Of a stretch of DNA of 64,000 nucleotides, positions 1-9,677 are shown piece by piece (within the stretch, counting starts at the first letter, position 1; every line of letters begins with the position of its first letter). The stretch lies in NCBI GenBank assembly GCA_017745235.1, contig JAGHZU010000013.1:1-64000 (forward strand), written 5' to 3'. Under the pieces are notes generated by a model. It ran no database searches, was not told where the DNA came from, and saw only the letters and a list, made by a program, of their open reading frames with translations. Both the position numbers and the translations under genes were made by a program. This DNA comes from Caulobacter sp. (GTDB lineage: Bacteria; Pseudomonadota; Alphaproteobacteria; Caulobacterales; Caulobacteraceae).

Positions 1-1788
1 GCCCTGGTCCACATCTACTCCTGGGGCTACATGGCCGAGGACGACAGCAAGCCGCGCTTCTTCGCGTACCTGTCGCTCTTCACCTTCGCCATGCTGGCCC
101 TGGTCACCGCCGCCGACTTCATGCAGCTGTTCTTCGGCTGGGAAGGGGTGGGCCTGGCGTCGTACCTGCTGATCGGCTTCTGGTTCAAGAAGCCCTCGGC
201 CAGCGCCGCGGCCATCAAGGCGTTCGTCGTGAACCGCGTGGGCGACTTCGGTTTCGCCCTGGGCATCATGACCACGTTCTGGGCCTTCGGCACGATCCAG
301 TTCCACGAGATCTTCCCGCAGATCGCCGCTCACGCCGGCAAGACCTGGCAGTTCGCGGGGCACACCTTCCCGCTGATGGACATCGCCTGCTTCCTGCTGT
401 TCATCGGTGCGATGGGCAAGTCGGCCCAGTTCTTCCTGCACACCTGGCTGCCGGACGCCATGGAAGGCCCGACCCCTGTGTCGGCCCTGATCCACGCGGC
501 CACCATGGTGACCGCCGGCGTCTACATGCTGTGCCTGCTGTCGCCGATGTTCGAATACGCCCCCGTGGCCAAGAACATCGTCACGGTGATCGGCGCGGTG
601 ACGGCGCTGTTCGCCGCCACCGTCGGCCTGACGCAGAACGACATCAAGCGCGTGATCGCCTATTCGACCTGTTCGCAGCTGGGCTACATGTTCTTCGCGG
701 CCGGCGTCGGCGCCTACCAGGCGGCCATGTTCCACCTGTTCACGCACGCCTTCTTCAAGGCCCTGCTGTTCCTGGGCGCCGGTTCGGTGATCCACGGCAT
801 GCACCACGAGCAGGACATGCGGAAGTACGGCGCCCTGGCCAAGCTGCTGCCGGTGACGTTCATCGCCATGACCATCGGCACGATCGCCATTACGGGCCTC
901 GGCATTCCGCCGCTGCACCTGGGCTTCGCCGGCTTCTACTCGAAGGACACCATCATCGAGGCGGCCTTCGCGGCCGGTCAGCATAATGGCGTGGGCATGT
1001 TCGCCTGGATCATCGGCGTGCTGGTGGCGGGCCTGACGTCCTTCTACTCGTGGCGCCTGGCCTTCTTCACCTTCAACGGCAAGGCGCGCTGGGGGCACGA
1101 CGACCATCACGCTCACGACGCCCATGCGCATGACGCCCACGGCGCCGCGCACGAGACGCACGACGAGCCGCTGGCGGACGACCACGCCCACGACGATCAC
1201 GGCCATGGTCACGACCACAAGCCGCACGAGAGCCCCTGGGTCATGCTGTTCCCGCTGGTCGTCCTGTCGATCGGTGCGGTTGCGGCCGGCTTCGTGTTCG
1301 TCGACTTCTTCGTGGGCCACTACCAGGAAGAGTTCTGGCGCGGCGCGATCTTCAACGCTCCGACCAACCACGTGCTGCATGAAGCCCACGGCGTGCCGGA
1401 ATGGGTGAAGTACAGCCCGCTGGTCGCCACGATCCTGGGCCTGATCGTCGCCTTCTACATCTACGTGATGAAGGGGCCGGAGCGCCTGGGCCAGAAGCTC
1501 GCCGAACGCGAGGGGCCGCTGTACGTCTTCTTCTACAACAAGTGGTTCTTCGACGAACTGTACCAAGCCACCTTCGTGCGCCTGGCCAAGTTCCTGGGCG
1601 ACCTGTTCTGGAAGGGCGGCGACCAGAAGCTGATCGACGGTCTCGGCCCCGACGGCGTCAGCGCCGTCTCGTACGAGATCGGCCGCCGCACCGGAAAGCT
1701 CCAGAGCGGCTACCTGTACCACTATGCTTTCGTCATGCTGCTCGGCGTCGCCGGCCTGCTGACGTTCGCCCTTTACGCATTCCGTTGA
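1..1788 (+). CDS. nuoL: NADH-quinone oxidoreductase subunit L (5' truncated by window)
   Basis: Proton-pumping antiporter-like membrane subunit of respiratory complex I. The frame is open from base 1 ([10 protein letters not shown] before the first Met), so the N-terminal part, probably about 100 residues, lies outside the window. Family motifs seen include [15 protein letters not shown], the [17 protein letters not shown] segment with its conserved helix-breaking Pro and Lys/His residues, and the [11 protein letters not shown] helix. Fragment residues about 366-413 form an extra loop with 16 histidines, mostly as HD/HAH repeats, before the C-terminal transmembrane helices and the long lateral-helix region. 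The stop overlaps the SD of nuoM 10 bases downstream, so the genes are cotranscribed. Identity is certain; only the role of the His-rich loop is unknown. Confidence 0.97.
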   Translation, partial: ALVHIYSWGYMAEDDSKPRFFAYLSLFTFAMLALVTAADFMQLFFGWEGVGLASYLLIGFWFKKPSASAAAIKAFVVNRVGDFGFALGIMTTFWAFGTIQFHEIFPQIAAHAGKTWQFAGHTFPLMDIACFLLFIGAMGKSAQFFLHTWLPDAMEGPTPVSALIHAATMVTAGVYMLCLLSPMFEYAPVAKNIVTVIGAVTALFAATVGLTQNDIKRVIAYSTCSQLGYMFFAAGVGAYQAAMFHLFTHAFFKALLFLGAGSVIHGMHHEQDMRKYGALAKLLPVTFIAMTIGTIAITGLGIPPLHLGFAGFYSKDTIIEAAFAAGQHNGVGMFAWIIGVLVAGLTSFYSWRLAFFTFNGKARWGHDDHHAHDAHAHDAHGAAHETHDEPLADDHAHDDHGHGHDHKPHESPWVMLFPLVVLSIGAVAAGFVFVDFFVGHYQEEFWRGAIFNAPTNHVLHEAHGVPEWVKYSPLVATILGLIVAFYIYVMKGPERLGQKLAEREGPLYVFFYNKWFFDELYQATFVRLAKFLGDLFWKGGDQKLIDGLGPDGVSAVSYEIGRRTGKLQSGYLYHYAFVMLLGVAGLLTFALYAFR

Positions 1789-1798
1789 GGACGGATCG

Positions 1799-3283
1799 AT
1801 GATCGGCCTGCTTAGCCTCACCACCTTCGCCCCGCTCGTCGGCGTCGCGGTCCTGCTCGCGGTTCGCGCCGCCCAGGGCGACAACGCCAAGACCGACAAC
1901 CTGGCCAAGTGGATCGCGCTGGCGACCACCCTGGTCACCTTCGCCCTGTCGATCCTGGTGGTCGTGCAGTTCGACCCCGCCAACCCGGGCTTCCAGATGG
2001 TGGAAGACATTCCGTGGTTCGCGGGTCTGCACTATCGCATGGGCGTGGACGGCATCTCGGTGCTGTTCGTCCTGCTGACCGGGTTCCTGCTGCCGATCTG
2101 CATTGTGGCCAGCTGGAAGTCGGTCGAGAAGCGCATCGTCGAGTACATGATCGCCTTCCTGGTCCTGGAGACCCTGGTGATCGGCGTGTTCTGCGCGCTG
2201 GACCTGATCCTGTTCTACCTCTTCTTCGAGGGCGGCCTGGTTCCGATGTTCCTGATCATCGGCATATGGGGCGGCAAGCGACGGGTCTACGCGGCCTACA
2301 AGTTCTTCCTCTACACGCTGCTCGGCTCGGTGCTGATGCTGGCGGCCATCCTGTCGATGATCGCCATCGCCGGTACGTCGTCGATCCCGGACCTGATGCA
2401 CTTCAAGTTCGCCCCCTGGCTGCAGACCTGGCTGTGGCTGGCCTTCTTCGCCAGCTTCGCGGTCAAGATGCCGATGTGGCCGGTGCACACCTGGCTCCCC
2501 GACGCCCACGTCGAGGCGCCCACGGCGGGTTCGGTCATCCTGGCCGGCATCCTGCTGAAGCTGGGCGGGTACGGCTTCATGCGCTTCTGCCTGCCGATGT
2601 TCCCCAACGCCTCGGAAACCTTCCAACCGCTGGTGTTCGCGCTGTCGGCCATCGCCATCGTCTACACCTCGCTGGTCGCCTTCCGTCAGACCGACATCAA
2701 GAAGCTGATCGCCTATTCGTCCGTGGCCCACATGGGCTTCGTGACCATGGGCATCTTCTCGGGCAACGCCGCGGGCGAGCAGGGCGCGATCTTCCAGATG
2801 CTGAGCCACGGCCTGATCTCCGGCGCGCTCTTCCTCTGCGTTGGCGTGGTCTACGACCGCATGCATACTCGCGAGATCGCCTTCTACGGCGGCCTGACCA
2901 ACCGCATGCCGCACTATGCCTTCGTGTTCCTGCTGTTCACGATGGGTAACGTCGGCCTGCCGGGCACCTCGGGCTTCGTGGGTGAAATCCTGACGATGAC
3001 CGGCACTTACCAGGCCTCGACCTGGACGGCGCTGGTGGCCGCCACGGGCGTGATCCTGTCGGCGATGTACGCGCTCACCCTGTACCGTCGCGTGATGTTC
3101 GGCGAGATCGTCAATCCTGAGCTCAAGACCATCGCTGACCTCGACAAGCGCGAGATCCTGCTCTTCGTTCCGCTGATCATCGGCACCCTGGTGCTCGGCG
3201 TTTATCCCAACCTTGTGTTCAACCTGACCGCGTCGTCCGTCGACGGGCTCGTCGGCGCCTGGCGCGCCGCCGTGGGCGGGTGA
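1799..3283 (+). CDS. nuoM: NADH-quinone oxidoreductase subunit M
   Basis: Second antiporter-like proton channel of complex I in the inner membrane, 494 residues, a normal length. It is multi-spanning throughout and has the family signatures [19 protein letters not shown] (with the conserved channel Glu), [20 protein letters not shown] and [15 protein letters not shown]. The start is ATG 1799, with the SD GAGGACGG overlapping the nuoL stop. nuoN follows directly: the SD of nuoN overlaps the nuoM stop codon. It belongs to the nuo operon, and nothing is unusual in it. Confidence 0.97.
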   Translation: MIGLLSLTTFAPLVGVAVLLAVRAAQGDNAKTDNLAKWIALATTLVTFALSILVVVQFDPANPGFQMVEDIPWFAGLHYRMGVDGISVLFVLLTGFLLPICIVASWKSVEKRIVEYMIAFLVLETLVIGVFCALDLILFYLFFEGGLVPMFLIIGIWGGKRRVYAAYKFFLYTLLGSVLMLAAILSMIAIAGTSSIPDLMHFKFAPWLQTWLWLAFFASFAVKMPMWPVHTWLPDAHVEAPTAGSVILAGILLKLGGYGFMRFCLPMFPNASETFQPLVFALSAIAIVYTSLVAFRQTDIKKLIAYSSVAHMGFVTMGIFSGNAAGEQGAIFQMLSHGLISGALFLCVGVVYDRMHTREIAFYGGLTNRMPHYAFVFLLFTMGNVGLPGTSGFVGEILTMTGTYQASTWTALVAATGVILSAMYALTLYRRVMFGEIVNPELKTIADLDKREILLFVPLIIGTLVLGVYPNLVFNLTASSVDGLVGAWRAAVGG

Positions 3284-3291
3284 GGGACCCC

Positions 3292-4731
3292 ATGACGTTC
3301 GCCGCAAACTTCTCCCTCGTCATTCCCGAGTTCATCCTCGGGGTTTCGGCTCTCGTCCTGCTGGTCTGGGGCGCGTTCCAGGGCAAGACCTCGCCGGCCT
3401 TCACCGGCGCGGCCGTCCTGGCCCTGCTGGCCGCCGCCGTCGCCACGGTGATCGGCCCCCACGGCCACGCCTTCAACGGCGTCTACGCCGCGGACGGCGC
3501 GGCCACCTACGCCAAGGTCGCGATCTTCCTGTTCAGCGCTGTGGCCATCGTGCTGGGCGACCGCTGGCTGGCCGCTCGTGGCGACCAGAAGTTCGAATAT
3601 GCGGTGCTGGTGGTTCTGGCCGCGCTGGGCATGGGCGTCACCGCCTCGGCCGGCGACCTCATCAGCCTCTATATCGGCGTGGAACTGCAGTCGCTGGCGC
3701 TCTATGTCCTGGCCGCGTTCCGCCGCGAAGACGCCAAGGCGTCGGAAGCGGGCCTGAAGTACTTCGTGCTGGGCGCGCTGTCGTCGGGCCTGCTGCTGTA
3801 CGGCTCGTCGCTGATCTACGGCTTCGCCGGCTCGACCCGCTTCGGCGACATCGCCGCCGTGGCGCACGACGCCCACAACGTGGGCCTGCTGTTCGGCCTG
3901 ATCTTCGTGCTGTGCGGCCTGGCGTTCAAGGTTTCGGCCGCGCCGTTCCACATGTGGACCCCGGACGTCTACGAAGGCGCTCCGACCCCGGTCGTCGGCT
4001 TCTTCGCCGCCGCGCCGAAGCTGGCCGCCATGATGATGTTCGCCCGCGTGCTGGGCGACGCCTTCCCGGACGCGGTCGGCCAATGGCGCCAGGTGCTGGT
4101 CATCACCGCCCTGCTGTCGGTCTTCGTCGGCGCCTTCGCGGGCCTGGCGCAGAACAACCTCAAGCGCCTGTGGGCCTACAGCTCGATCGCCAACGTCGGC
4201 TATGCCCTGCTGGGCGTGGCGACCGGCGGCGAGACCGGCCTGCACTCGATGCTGGTGTTCATGACGCTGTACATGGTCGACGTCACCGGCTTCTTCGCCT
4301 GCCTGCAGGCCCTGTCGCGCAACGGCAAGCCGATGGAGACCATCGAGGACATGGCCGGTCTGGTGAAGGAGCGGCCCGGCGTCGCCCTGGCCATGACCGC
4401 CTTCTCGTTGTCGGCTCTGGGCTTGCCGCCGTTCTCTGGCTTCTGGGCCAAGTTCTACGTCTTCGGCGCGGCCATGGGCTCGGGCGACGTGCTGCTGCAA
4501 TGGGCGGCGGTGCTGGGCCTGGTCGGCAGCGTGGTCGCGGCGTTCTACTACCTGCGCCTGATTAAGACGATGTGGTTCGACGCTCCGGCCGCGACCACCG
4601 ACGCCCCGCCGTCGGTCGCACGCGCCGTGGGCCTGGTCGCCGCCCTGTTTGCGGTGGCCGGCGTCTGGATCGCCCTGGTCTGGATCGATCCGGCCGCGAG
4701 GCTCGCTGCGGCGGCCTTTGGCCACGCGTGA
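3292..4731 (+). CDS. nuoN: NADH-quinone oxidoreductase subunit N
   Basis: Third antiporter-like membrane subunit of complex I, 479 residues from the chosen ATG. A GTG at 3280 overlapping the nuoM stop is also in frame. ATG 3292 is preferred because TGAGGGA sits 4 bases upstream and MTFAANFSLVIPEF resembles the family N-terminus. Motifs include ELQSLALYVLAAFRR, AAPFHMWTPDVYEGAPTPV and LKRLWAYSSIANVGY, the conserved proton-channel helices. It is the last nuo gene; the stop is one base before the GTG of birA, implying readthrough of the operon into cofactor genes. Confidence 0.97.
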   Translation: MTFAANFSLVIPEFILGVSALVLLVWGAFQGKTSPAFTGAAVLALLAAAVATVIGPHGHAFNGVYAADGAATYAKVAIFLFSAVAIVLGDRWLAARGDQKFEYAVLVVLAALGMGVTASAGDLISLYIGVELQSLALYVLAAFRREDAKASEAGLKYFVLGALSSGLLLYGSSLIYGFAGSTRFGDIAAVAHDAHNVGLLFGLIFVLCGLAFKVSAAPFHMWTPDVYEGAPTPVVGFFAAAPKLAAMMMFARVLGDAFPDAVGQWRQVLVITALLSVFVGAFAGLAQNNLKRLWAYSSIANVGYALLGVATGGETGLHSMLVFMTLYMVDVTGFFACLQALSRNGKPMETIEDMAGLVKERPGVALAMTAFSLSALGLPPFSGFWAKFYVFGAAMGSGDVLLQWAAVLGLVGSVVAAFYYLRLIKTMWFDAPAATTDAPPSVARAVGLVAALFAVAGVWIALVWIDPAARLAAAAFGHA

Positions 4732-4732
4732 C

Positions 4733-5494
4733 GTGACGGGCGCGTCGTCCCCGTCCAAGGGGCCGCCCGTCGTCGTCTTCGACGAGATCGACTCCACCAA
4801 CGCCGAGGCCCGTCGCCGCGCGGAAGCGGGGGAGGCGGGCCCGGTCTGGCTCCTGGGTCTTCGCCAGACGTCCGGCCGCGGCCGGCGGGGCAGGGCCTGG
4901 GAGACGGGTTTCGGCAACCTGGCCGCGACCCTCCTTTTCCCGACAGACAAGCCCCCGGCCGAGGCCGCGCAGGTCTCTTTCGTCGCGGCCCTGGCGGTGG
5001 CCGACCTGTTGTCGGCCTATGTGCCGTCCAGCCTCGTCAGCCTGAAATGGCCCAATGACCCGCTGCTCGGCGGATTGAAAGTCAGTGGCATCCTGGTCGA
5101 ATCCGGAACCCGGCCTTCGGGCGGCTTGTGGATCGCTGTGGGCGTGGGCGTGAATCTGGCCCGCAAGCCGATCGACAGCGAGCGCCCCGCGACCGCCTTG
5201 CCCACCTACATGTCGGCGCCGCCGCCGTCGCCTATAGAGGCCGTCGAGGCGCTGTCGGCGGCGTTCGACCGATGGAACGATGTGTGGCTGCGGCTGGGTT
5301 TTCCCGCTATCGCCGACGCCTGGACCGCGCGAGCCCACGGTCTGGGCGAGGCTTGCGTGGCCCGCCTTGGCGCCGAGACGCTGGAAGGCGTGGCCGAGGG
5401 GCTGGATGGCGACGGCGCGCTGCGTCTCCGCCTGGCCGACGGCCAGGTGCGGCGGATCACCGCTGGCGACGTCTTTTTCGGAGGAGCCTCGTGA
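4733..5494 (+). CDS. birA: biotin--[acetyl-CoA-carboxylase] ligase, HTH-less
   Basis: Attaches biotin to carboxylase biotin-carrier domains using ATP, in the cytosol. The GTG at 4733 gives 253 residues starting at [10 protein letters not shown]; an open frame extends further upstream inside nuoN but carries no family residues. Biotin/AMP-binding motifs are present: [11 protein letters not shown] near residues 46-56, [19 protein letters not shown] and GVGVNL, followed by the small C-terminal SH3-like domain. No N-terminal helix-turn-helix exists, so this is a monofunctional ligase rather than the E. coli repressor type. There is a 1-base gap after nuoN and a TGATG overlap with coaX, so translation is probably coupled. 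The start has only a weak SD. Confidence 0.93.
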   Translation: MTGASSPSKGPPVVVFDEIDSTNAEARRRAEAGEAGPVWLLGLRQTSGRGRRGRAWETGFGNLAATLLFPTDKPPAEAAQVSFVAALAVADLLSAYVPSSLVSLKWPNDPLLGGLKVSGILVESGTRPSGGLWIAVGVGVNLARKPIDSERPATALPTYMSAPPPSPIEAVEALSAAFDRWNDVWLRLGFPAIADAWTARAHGLGEACVARLGAETLEGVAEGLDGDGALRLRLADGQVRRITAGDVFFGGAS

Positions 5495-6276
5495 TGCTGC
5501 TGGCGATCGAGCAAGGCAACACCAACACCATGTTCGCCATCCACGACGGCGAACGCTGGATCGCCCAGTGGCGTGCGGCCACGGAGAGTACGCGGACGGC
5601 GGACGAATACGTGGTCTGGCTGTCGCAACTGCTGTCGATGCAAGGCCTGGGCTTCCGGGCCATCGACGCCTGCATCATCTCTAGCGTGGTGCCGCAGTCG
5701 ATCTTCAACCTGCGCAACCTCAGCCGCAGGTATTTCAACGTCGAGCCGCTGGTGATCGGCGAGAACGCCAAGCTGGGCGTGGACGTGCGGATCGACAAGC
5801 CCTCGGAGGCCGGCGCCGACCGCCTGGTCAACGCCATCGGCGCGCACATGGTCTATCCCGGCCCCTTGATCGTGATCGACAGCGGTACGGCCACCACCTT
5901 CGACATCGTGGCCGCCGACGGCGGCTTCGAGGGCGGCATCATCGCCCCCGGCATCAATCTTTCCATGCAGGCCCTGCATGAAGCCGCGGCCAAGCTGCCG
6001 CGCATCGCCATCCAGCGCCCGGTCCGCAACCGTGTAGTCGGCACCGACACCGTCAGCGCCATGCAGTCGGGAGTCTTCTGGGGCTACATCTCGCTGATCG
6101 AGGGCCTGGTGGCCCGGATCAAGGCCGAGCGGGCCGAACCCATGACCGTGATCGCCACCGGCGGCGTCGCCTCGCTGTTCGAGGGCGCGACCGACAGCAT
6201 CGATCACTTCGATTCAGATCTGACCATCCGTGGTCTCCTCGAAATTCATCGCCGAAACACCCATCTAGAGACGTAA
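5494..6276 (+). CDS. coaX: type III pantothenate kinase
   Basis: Phosphorylates pantothenate in the first step of coenzyme A synthesis. 260 residues from ATG 5494, with the SD GGAGGAG about 7 bases upstream; the ATG overlaps the birA stop. The ASKHA fold is recognisable: N-terminal IEQGNTNT phosphate-binding loop, [13 protein letters not shown] (pantothenate site), [13 protein letters not shown] (second phosphate loop) and [11 protein letters not shown]. The usual Asp of the first loop (DxGNT) is Glu here (E6). The stop overlaps the rnj start (TAATG). The birA-coaX-rnj order recurs in alphaproteobacteria. Confidence 0.93.
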   Translation: MLLAIEQGNTNTMFAIHDGERWIAQWRAATESTRTADEYVVWLSQLLSMQGLGFRAIDACIISSVVPQSIFNLRNLSRRYFNVEPLVIGENAKLGVDVRIDKPSEAGADRLVNAIGAHMVYPGPLIVIDSGTATTFDIVAADGGFEGGIIAPGINLSMQALHEAAAKLPRIAIQRPVRNRVVGTDTVSAMQSGVFWGYISLIEGLVARIKAERAEPMTVIATGGVASLFEGATDSIDHFDSDLTIRGLLEIHRRNTHLET

Positions 6277-7970
6277 TGACCAAATATACCGACAAGCCTT
6301 CCCCCAAGGACGAGCTCGTCTTCCTGCCCCTGGGCGGGTCGAACGAGATCGGCATGAACTTCAATCTCTACGGCTTCGGTCCGGCCGATGACCGCAAGTG
6401 GATCGTCGTGGACCTGGGGGTGACCTTCGGCGACCAGACGACGCCCGGCGTCGAGATCATCCTGCCCGATCCCGAATTCATCGAGCAGTACGCCGACGAC
6501 ATCATGGGCATCGTCCTGACCCACGCCCACGAAGACCACCTGGGCGCGGTGGCCTGGCTTTGGCCGCGCCTGAAGGCGCCCGTCTACGCCACGCCTTTCA
6601 CCGCCTTCCTGCTGCGCGAGAAGCTGCGCGACGCCGACCTGCTGGATGAGGTGAAGATCACCGAGGTGCCGCTGAGCGGCAGTTTCGACCTCGGGCCGTT
6701 CCACCTGGAAATGGTGACCCTGACCCACTCCATCCCCGAGCCGAACGGCCTGGCGATCAAGACGCCGCTGGGCACGATCCTGCATACCGGCGACTGGAAG
6801 ATCGATCCCGAGCCCCAGCTGGGCGCGCCCACCGACGTGACGGCGCTGCGCAAGCTGGGCGACGAGGGCGTGCTGGCCATGGTTTGCGACAGCACCAACG
6901 TGTTTGTCGACGGCGAGGCCGGCTCCGAAGCCGACGTGCGCATCGCGCTGAACAAGCTGATTGGCGGCCTGACCGGCAAGGTCGCCGTGGCCTGTTTCGC
7001 CTCGAACGTGGCGCGCATGGACACCGTCATCCGCGCCGCCCAGGCCAATGGCCGCAAGGTGTGCCTGGCTGGCCGGTCGATGCACCGCATGGCCGCCGCC
7101 GCCAAGTCGGTGGGCCTTCTGGAAGGACTGGAGCCGTTCGTCACTGACGATCAGGCCAAGTATCTGCCTGAGGACCAGGTGTTGTTCCTGTGCACGGGCA
7201 GCCAGGGCGAGCCGCGCGCGGCCCTGGCCCGCATCGCTGAGGGGAACCACCCGCACGTCAAGCTTTCGCAGGGCGACCACGTGATCTTCAGTTCGCGGGT
7301 GATCCCCGGCAATGAGATCCCGATCCGCAACCTGCAGAACAAGCTGGCCGACCGTGGCGTGCGTCTGCACACCGAGCGGGACACGCCTGGCATCCACGTC
7401 AGCGGCCACCCGTGCCGCGACGAGCTGAAGCAGATGTATCAGTGGGCCCGGCCGCAGATCGCCGTACCCACCCATGGCGAACGCCGCCACCTGATCGAGC
7501 ACGCTGCGTTCGCCAAGGACCTGCAGGTGCCGCACGCGGTCAGCCCGCGCAACGGCGACATGGTGCTGCTGGCCCCCGGTCATCCGTCGATCATCGATGA
7601 AGTTCCGTCGGGTCGCCTCTATGTCGACGGCGGCGTTCTGACGCCCGAGAACGGTGAGGCCCTGCGCGAGCGTCGCCATGCCGCATTCAACGGCGTGCTG
7701 GCCGTGTCGGTCGTGCTGGACGGCAAGAGCCGCATCGTCTCGGGACCCCAGGTGCGGGGCCTGGGCCTGGCCGGCGACGCCGAGTATCCGCTGGACGACG
7801 CGCTGGACGACCTGGCGGAGGAGGCCGAGAACGCCTTCAAGCGCCTGAACGGCGACGATCGCGAGATCGACGAGGCCATCGAGAGCGCAATTTCGCGCGC
7901 CGTGAAGAAGGCCGCCTTCCGCATCTGGGAGCGCAAGCCCGTGGTCGAAACCACGGTGCTGCGGATCTAG
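6276..7970 (+). CDS. rnj: ribonuclease J
   Basis: Metallo-beta-lactamase/beta-CASP ribonuclease with endo- and 5'-3' exonuclease activity in mRNA decay and rRNA maturation. 564 residues, a normal family length. The catalytic HxHxDH motif is THAHEDHLGA (H83, H85, D87, H88). Further metal ligands are HSIPEPNG, HTGDWK and CDSTN. The beta-CASP part contains SNVARM, CTGSQGEPRAAL and SSRVIPGNE; the C-terminal metal site is PTHGERRHLIEH. The ATG overlaps the coaX stop, so the gene is probably translationally coupled. RNase J in a Gram-negative alphaproteobacterium is expected and coexists with RNase E in this group. Confidence 0.96.
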   Translation: MTKYTDKPSPKDELVFLPLGGSNEIGMNFNLYGFGPADDRKWIVVDLGVTFGDQTTPGVEIILPDPEFIEQYADDIMGIVLTHAHEDHLGAVAWLWPRLKAPVYATPFTAFLLREKLRDADLLDEVKITEVPLSGSFDLGPFHLEMVTLTHSIPEPNGLAIKTPLGTILHTGDWKIDPEPQLGAPTDVTALRKLGDEGVLAMVCDSTNVFVDGEAGSEADVRIALNKLIGGLTGKVAVACFASNVARMDTVIRAAQANGRKVCLAGRSMHRMAAAAKSVGLLEGLEPFVTDDQAKYLPEDQVLFLCTGSQGEPRAALARIAEGNHPHVKLSQGDHVIFSSRVIPGNEIPIRNLQNKLADRGVRLHTERDTPGIHVSGHPCRDELKQMYQWARPQIAVPTHGERRHLIEHAAFAKDLQVPHAVSPRNGDMVLLAPGHPSIIDEVPSGRLYVDGGVLTPENGEALRERRHAAFNGVLAVSVVLDGKSRIVSGPQVRGLGLAGDAEYPLDDALDDLAEEAENAFKRLNGDDREIDEAIESAISRAVKKAAFRIWERKPVVETTVLRI

Positions 7971-7974
7971 CCGC

Positions 7975-8727
7975 TTGAGCGAGCAGGACCCCATTCCGGC
8001 TGAACCCGAGGCCCCCCGACGCGAGCCGGCGTGGGGCAGGGGCGTGTCCGTCCTGTGGGGCGAGGCGTGGCCGGTCGTGATCCTGACGGGGGCGCTGTGG
8101 GTGGTTTGCCTGTTCCAGAACCTGGGCGACCTGCTGGGCCACGAGGAGGCGATCCTGACCTTCGGGGCGCTGTGGAAGCCGGGGGTCTATCAGGGTCTCT
8201 GGTGGACGCCGCTGACCCACATGTTCCTGCACGCGCCCTGGTCCACCCAGTGGGGTTGGTCGCATATCGTGATGAACAGCGGGGCTTTGATCGCTCTTGG
8301 ACCGGCCATTGCTCAGCGGCTGGGCCGCGACGCCTTGGGCGGCCTGCTGTTCCTGCTGTTCTTCATCGTCTGCGGCCTGGCCGGAGCTGCGGGCTTCCTG
8401 GCTCTTGCGCCGGAGCAGGTTCCGGCTGTCGGCGCCTCGGGAGCCATCTTCGGCCTGTGGGGCGCGGTGGCGCGGCTGAAGGGGGCGGGGGAGGCCGAAC
8501 TGGCGCCGCTCTTCGCGCCCAGCGTGGTGCGTCAGATGGGCGGCGCGCTGGTCTCCAATCTCGTGGTCGTCGGCTTCGGCGCGGCTTACGGCCTGGCTTC
8601 GGGCGTGGGCGTTATCGGGGTGGCTTGGCAGGCCCACCTGGGCGGCTTCGTCGCCGGCCTGCTGCTGATCCAGATCATGCCCGTGCGGTTCTGGTGGGTT
8701 CGCCAGGCCGCCGCGGCAGCGGTCTGA
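7975..8727 (+). CDS. rhomboid family intramembrane serine protease
   Basis: Polytopic membrane protease cleaving transmembrane substrates. 250 residues starting at TTG 7975, 4 bases after rnj. The N-terminus is cytosolic and proline-rich, followed by about six membrane segments. Catalytic elements are visible: WSHIVMNSGAL (H97, N101, oxyanion site), GASGAIFGLWGA with nucleophile S155, and AHLGGFVAG with H221. The TTG start lacks a strong SD, so the true start could differ slightly, but no ATG precedes the conserved core sensibly. The substrate cannot be inferred. Its placement with core genes argues for vertical inheritance. Confidence 0.9.
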   Translation: MSEQDPIPAEPEAPRREPAWGRGVSVLWGEAWPVVILTGALWVVCLFQNLGDLLGHEEAILTFGALWKPGVYQGLWWTPLTHMFLHAPWSTQWGWSHIVMNSGALIALGPAIAQRLGRDALGGLLFLLFFIVCGLAGAAGFLALAPEQVPAVGASGAIFGLWGAVARLKGAGEAELAPLFAPSVVRQMGGALVSNLVVVGFGAAYGLASGVGVIGVAWQAHLGGFVAGLLLIQIMPVRFWWVRQAAAAAV

Positions 8728-8799
8728 ACCGGCTCTTCTCGCCTCTTGGCATCGGTGCTAGGCCATCGACCCAACGAGAAGAACCAGCAGGAGCGCTCC

Positions 8800-9219
8800 A
8801 TGATCGGCAAGCTCAACCACGTCGGCGTCGCCACCCCTTCCATCGACGAGTCGCTGAAGATGTATCGCGACCTGCTGGGCGCGACTTCGCACACCGAGAA
8901 GTGGGCCATGCCCGAGCAGGGCGTCTGGGTCTGCTTCGTCAACCTGCCCAATAGCCAGATCGAGCTCATCGAGCCCTATGGCGAGACCTCGCCCATCCAC
9001 GGCTTCCTGGCCAAGAACCCCAGGGGCGGCCAGCACCACATCTGCTTCGAGGTCGAGAACATCTATGAAGCCCGCGACGCCCTGGTCGCCAAGGGCGCGA
9101 CGGTTCTGGGCGAGCCGCGCATCGGGGCCCATGGTACGCTGATCATCTTCGTCCACCCCAAGGACATGGGCGGCATGCTCGTCGAACTCATGGAAACCCC
9201 CAAGGAAGCGCATCACTGA
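8800..9219 (+). CDS. mce: methylmalonyl-CoA epimerase
   Basis: Vicinal-oxygen-chelate (VOC) fold enzyme interconverting (2R)- and (2S)-methylmalonyl-CoA in propionyl-CoA assimilation. 139 residues; ATG 8800 chosen for the AGGAG 5-10 bases upstream and the MIGKLNHVGVAT start. Two beta-alpha-beta-beta-beta units are visible, with metal ligands H7 (NHVGVA), the QHHICFEV segment and the C-terminal MLVELMETP Glu. The stop overlaps the start of the following DUF1467 gene (TGATG). No mutase gene lies nearby. Confidence 0.93.
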   Translation: MIGKLNHVGVATPSIDESLKMYRDLLGATSHTEKWAMPEQGVWVCFVNLPNSQIELIEPYGETSPIHGFLAKNPRGGQHHICFEVENIYEARDALVAKGATVLGEPRIGAHGTLIIFVHPKDMGGMLVELMETPKEAHH

Positions 9220-9479
9220 TGGGTCCCGTCACCTCCATCGCCGTTTATCTCACCATCTGGTGGACCACGCTGTTCGCGATCCTTCCGTTGGGCAACCGCA
9301 CCTTCAAGGAAATGGGGATCGAGCCGCCGCCGGGGGCCGATCCGGGCGCGCCGGTCAATCCGAACCTCAAGCGGAAGTTCTTCACCACCACCTGGGTCTC
9401 GGCCCTGGTGATGGCGGCGCTGCTGCTGGTGATCCGGTTCCACCTGATCACCCTGCCGGACCTGCCGGCGAACTACTGA
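9219..9479 (+). CDS. DUF1467 family small membrane protein
   Basis: 86 residues with two predicted membrane helices, roughly residues 5-24 (VTSIAVYLTIWWTTLFAILP) and 57-74 (TTWVSALVMAALLLVIRF), separated by a Pro-rich loop (GIEPPPGADPGAPVNP). It resembles the DUF1467 family, which I know as small alphaproteobacterial proteins of unknown function. The ATG overlaps the mce stop, and the gene sits between mce and proS. It is followed by about 330 bases of non-coding DNA with a terminator, so it is probably the last gene of the transcript. Confidence 0.85.
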   Translation: MGPVTSIAVYLTIWWTTLFAILPLGNRTFKEMGIEPPPGADPGAPVNPNLKRKFFTTTWVSALVMAALLLVIRFHLITLPDLPANY

Positions 9480-9677
9480 TCCAAGGGCGCGGCGCCCAAG
9501 CCTTGGGCGACGGGCGGTGAACTTGCCCTCATTCGCCCAATCCGTGGGCGAAAGTCGCTCGAAGGGCACCGGGTTCGCAATCCGGCGCCCCCAACATTTG
9601 TTCGAGGGCTAGGGTGAGACTCACGAGACCGGGTCTTCTGGTCTTGCTCTGTGGCGTCTTCCCCGACGATGACTTGC
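9480..9677 (+). other. structured non-coding region before proS, possible small RNA
   Basis: No credible coding frame. Several inverted repeats are visible: GGGCGC/GCGCCC at 9485-9497; a perfect 8-bp stem TTCGCCCA/TGGGCGAA at 9532-9552 with a 5-base loop; CCGG.../...CCGG around 9569-9585 with loop TTCGCAA; and AGACC/GGTCT around 9627-9643. The stretch ends in the strong terminator at 9678-9710. It may be the 3' UTR of the mce/DUF1467 transcript or an independent small RNA. I cannot assign it to a known RNA family. Confidence 0.4.

Noticed and set aside
3202..4950. Long open frames antisense to nuoN, rpsB-frr, bamA, eno and others
   Set aside because: They are mirror frames of real genes caused by high third-position GC; their translations are rich in Arg, His, Gln and Gly with no domains and no SD.
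9548..9600. Possible tRNA gene or fragment (arm CCGGG-TTCGCAA-TCCGG followed by CGCCCCC)
   Set aside because: As a T arm it lacks the canonical A58 and has no matching GGGGGCG acceptor strand upstream; as an anticodon arm (CGC) no T arm GTTCRA follows at the right distance. No full cloverleaf can be drawn.
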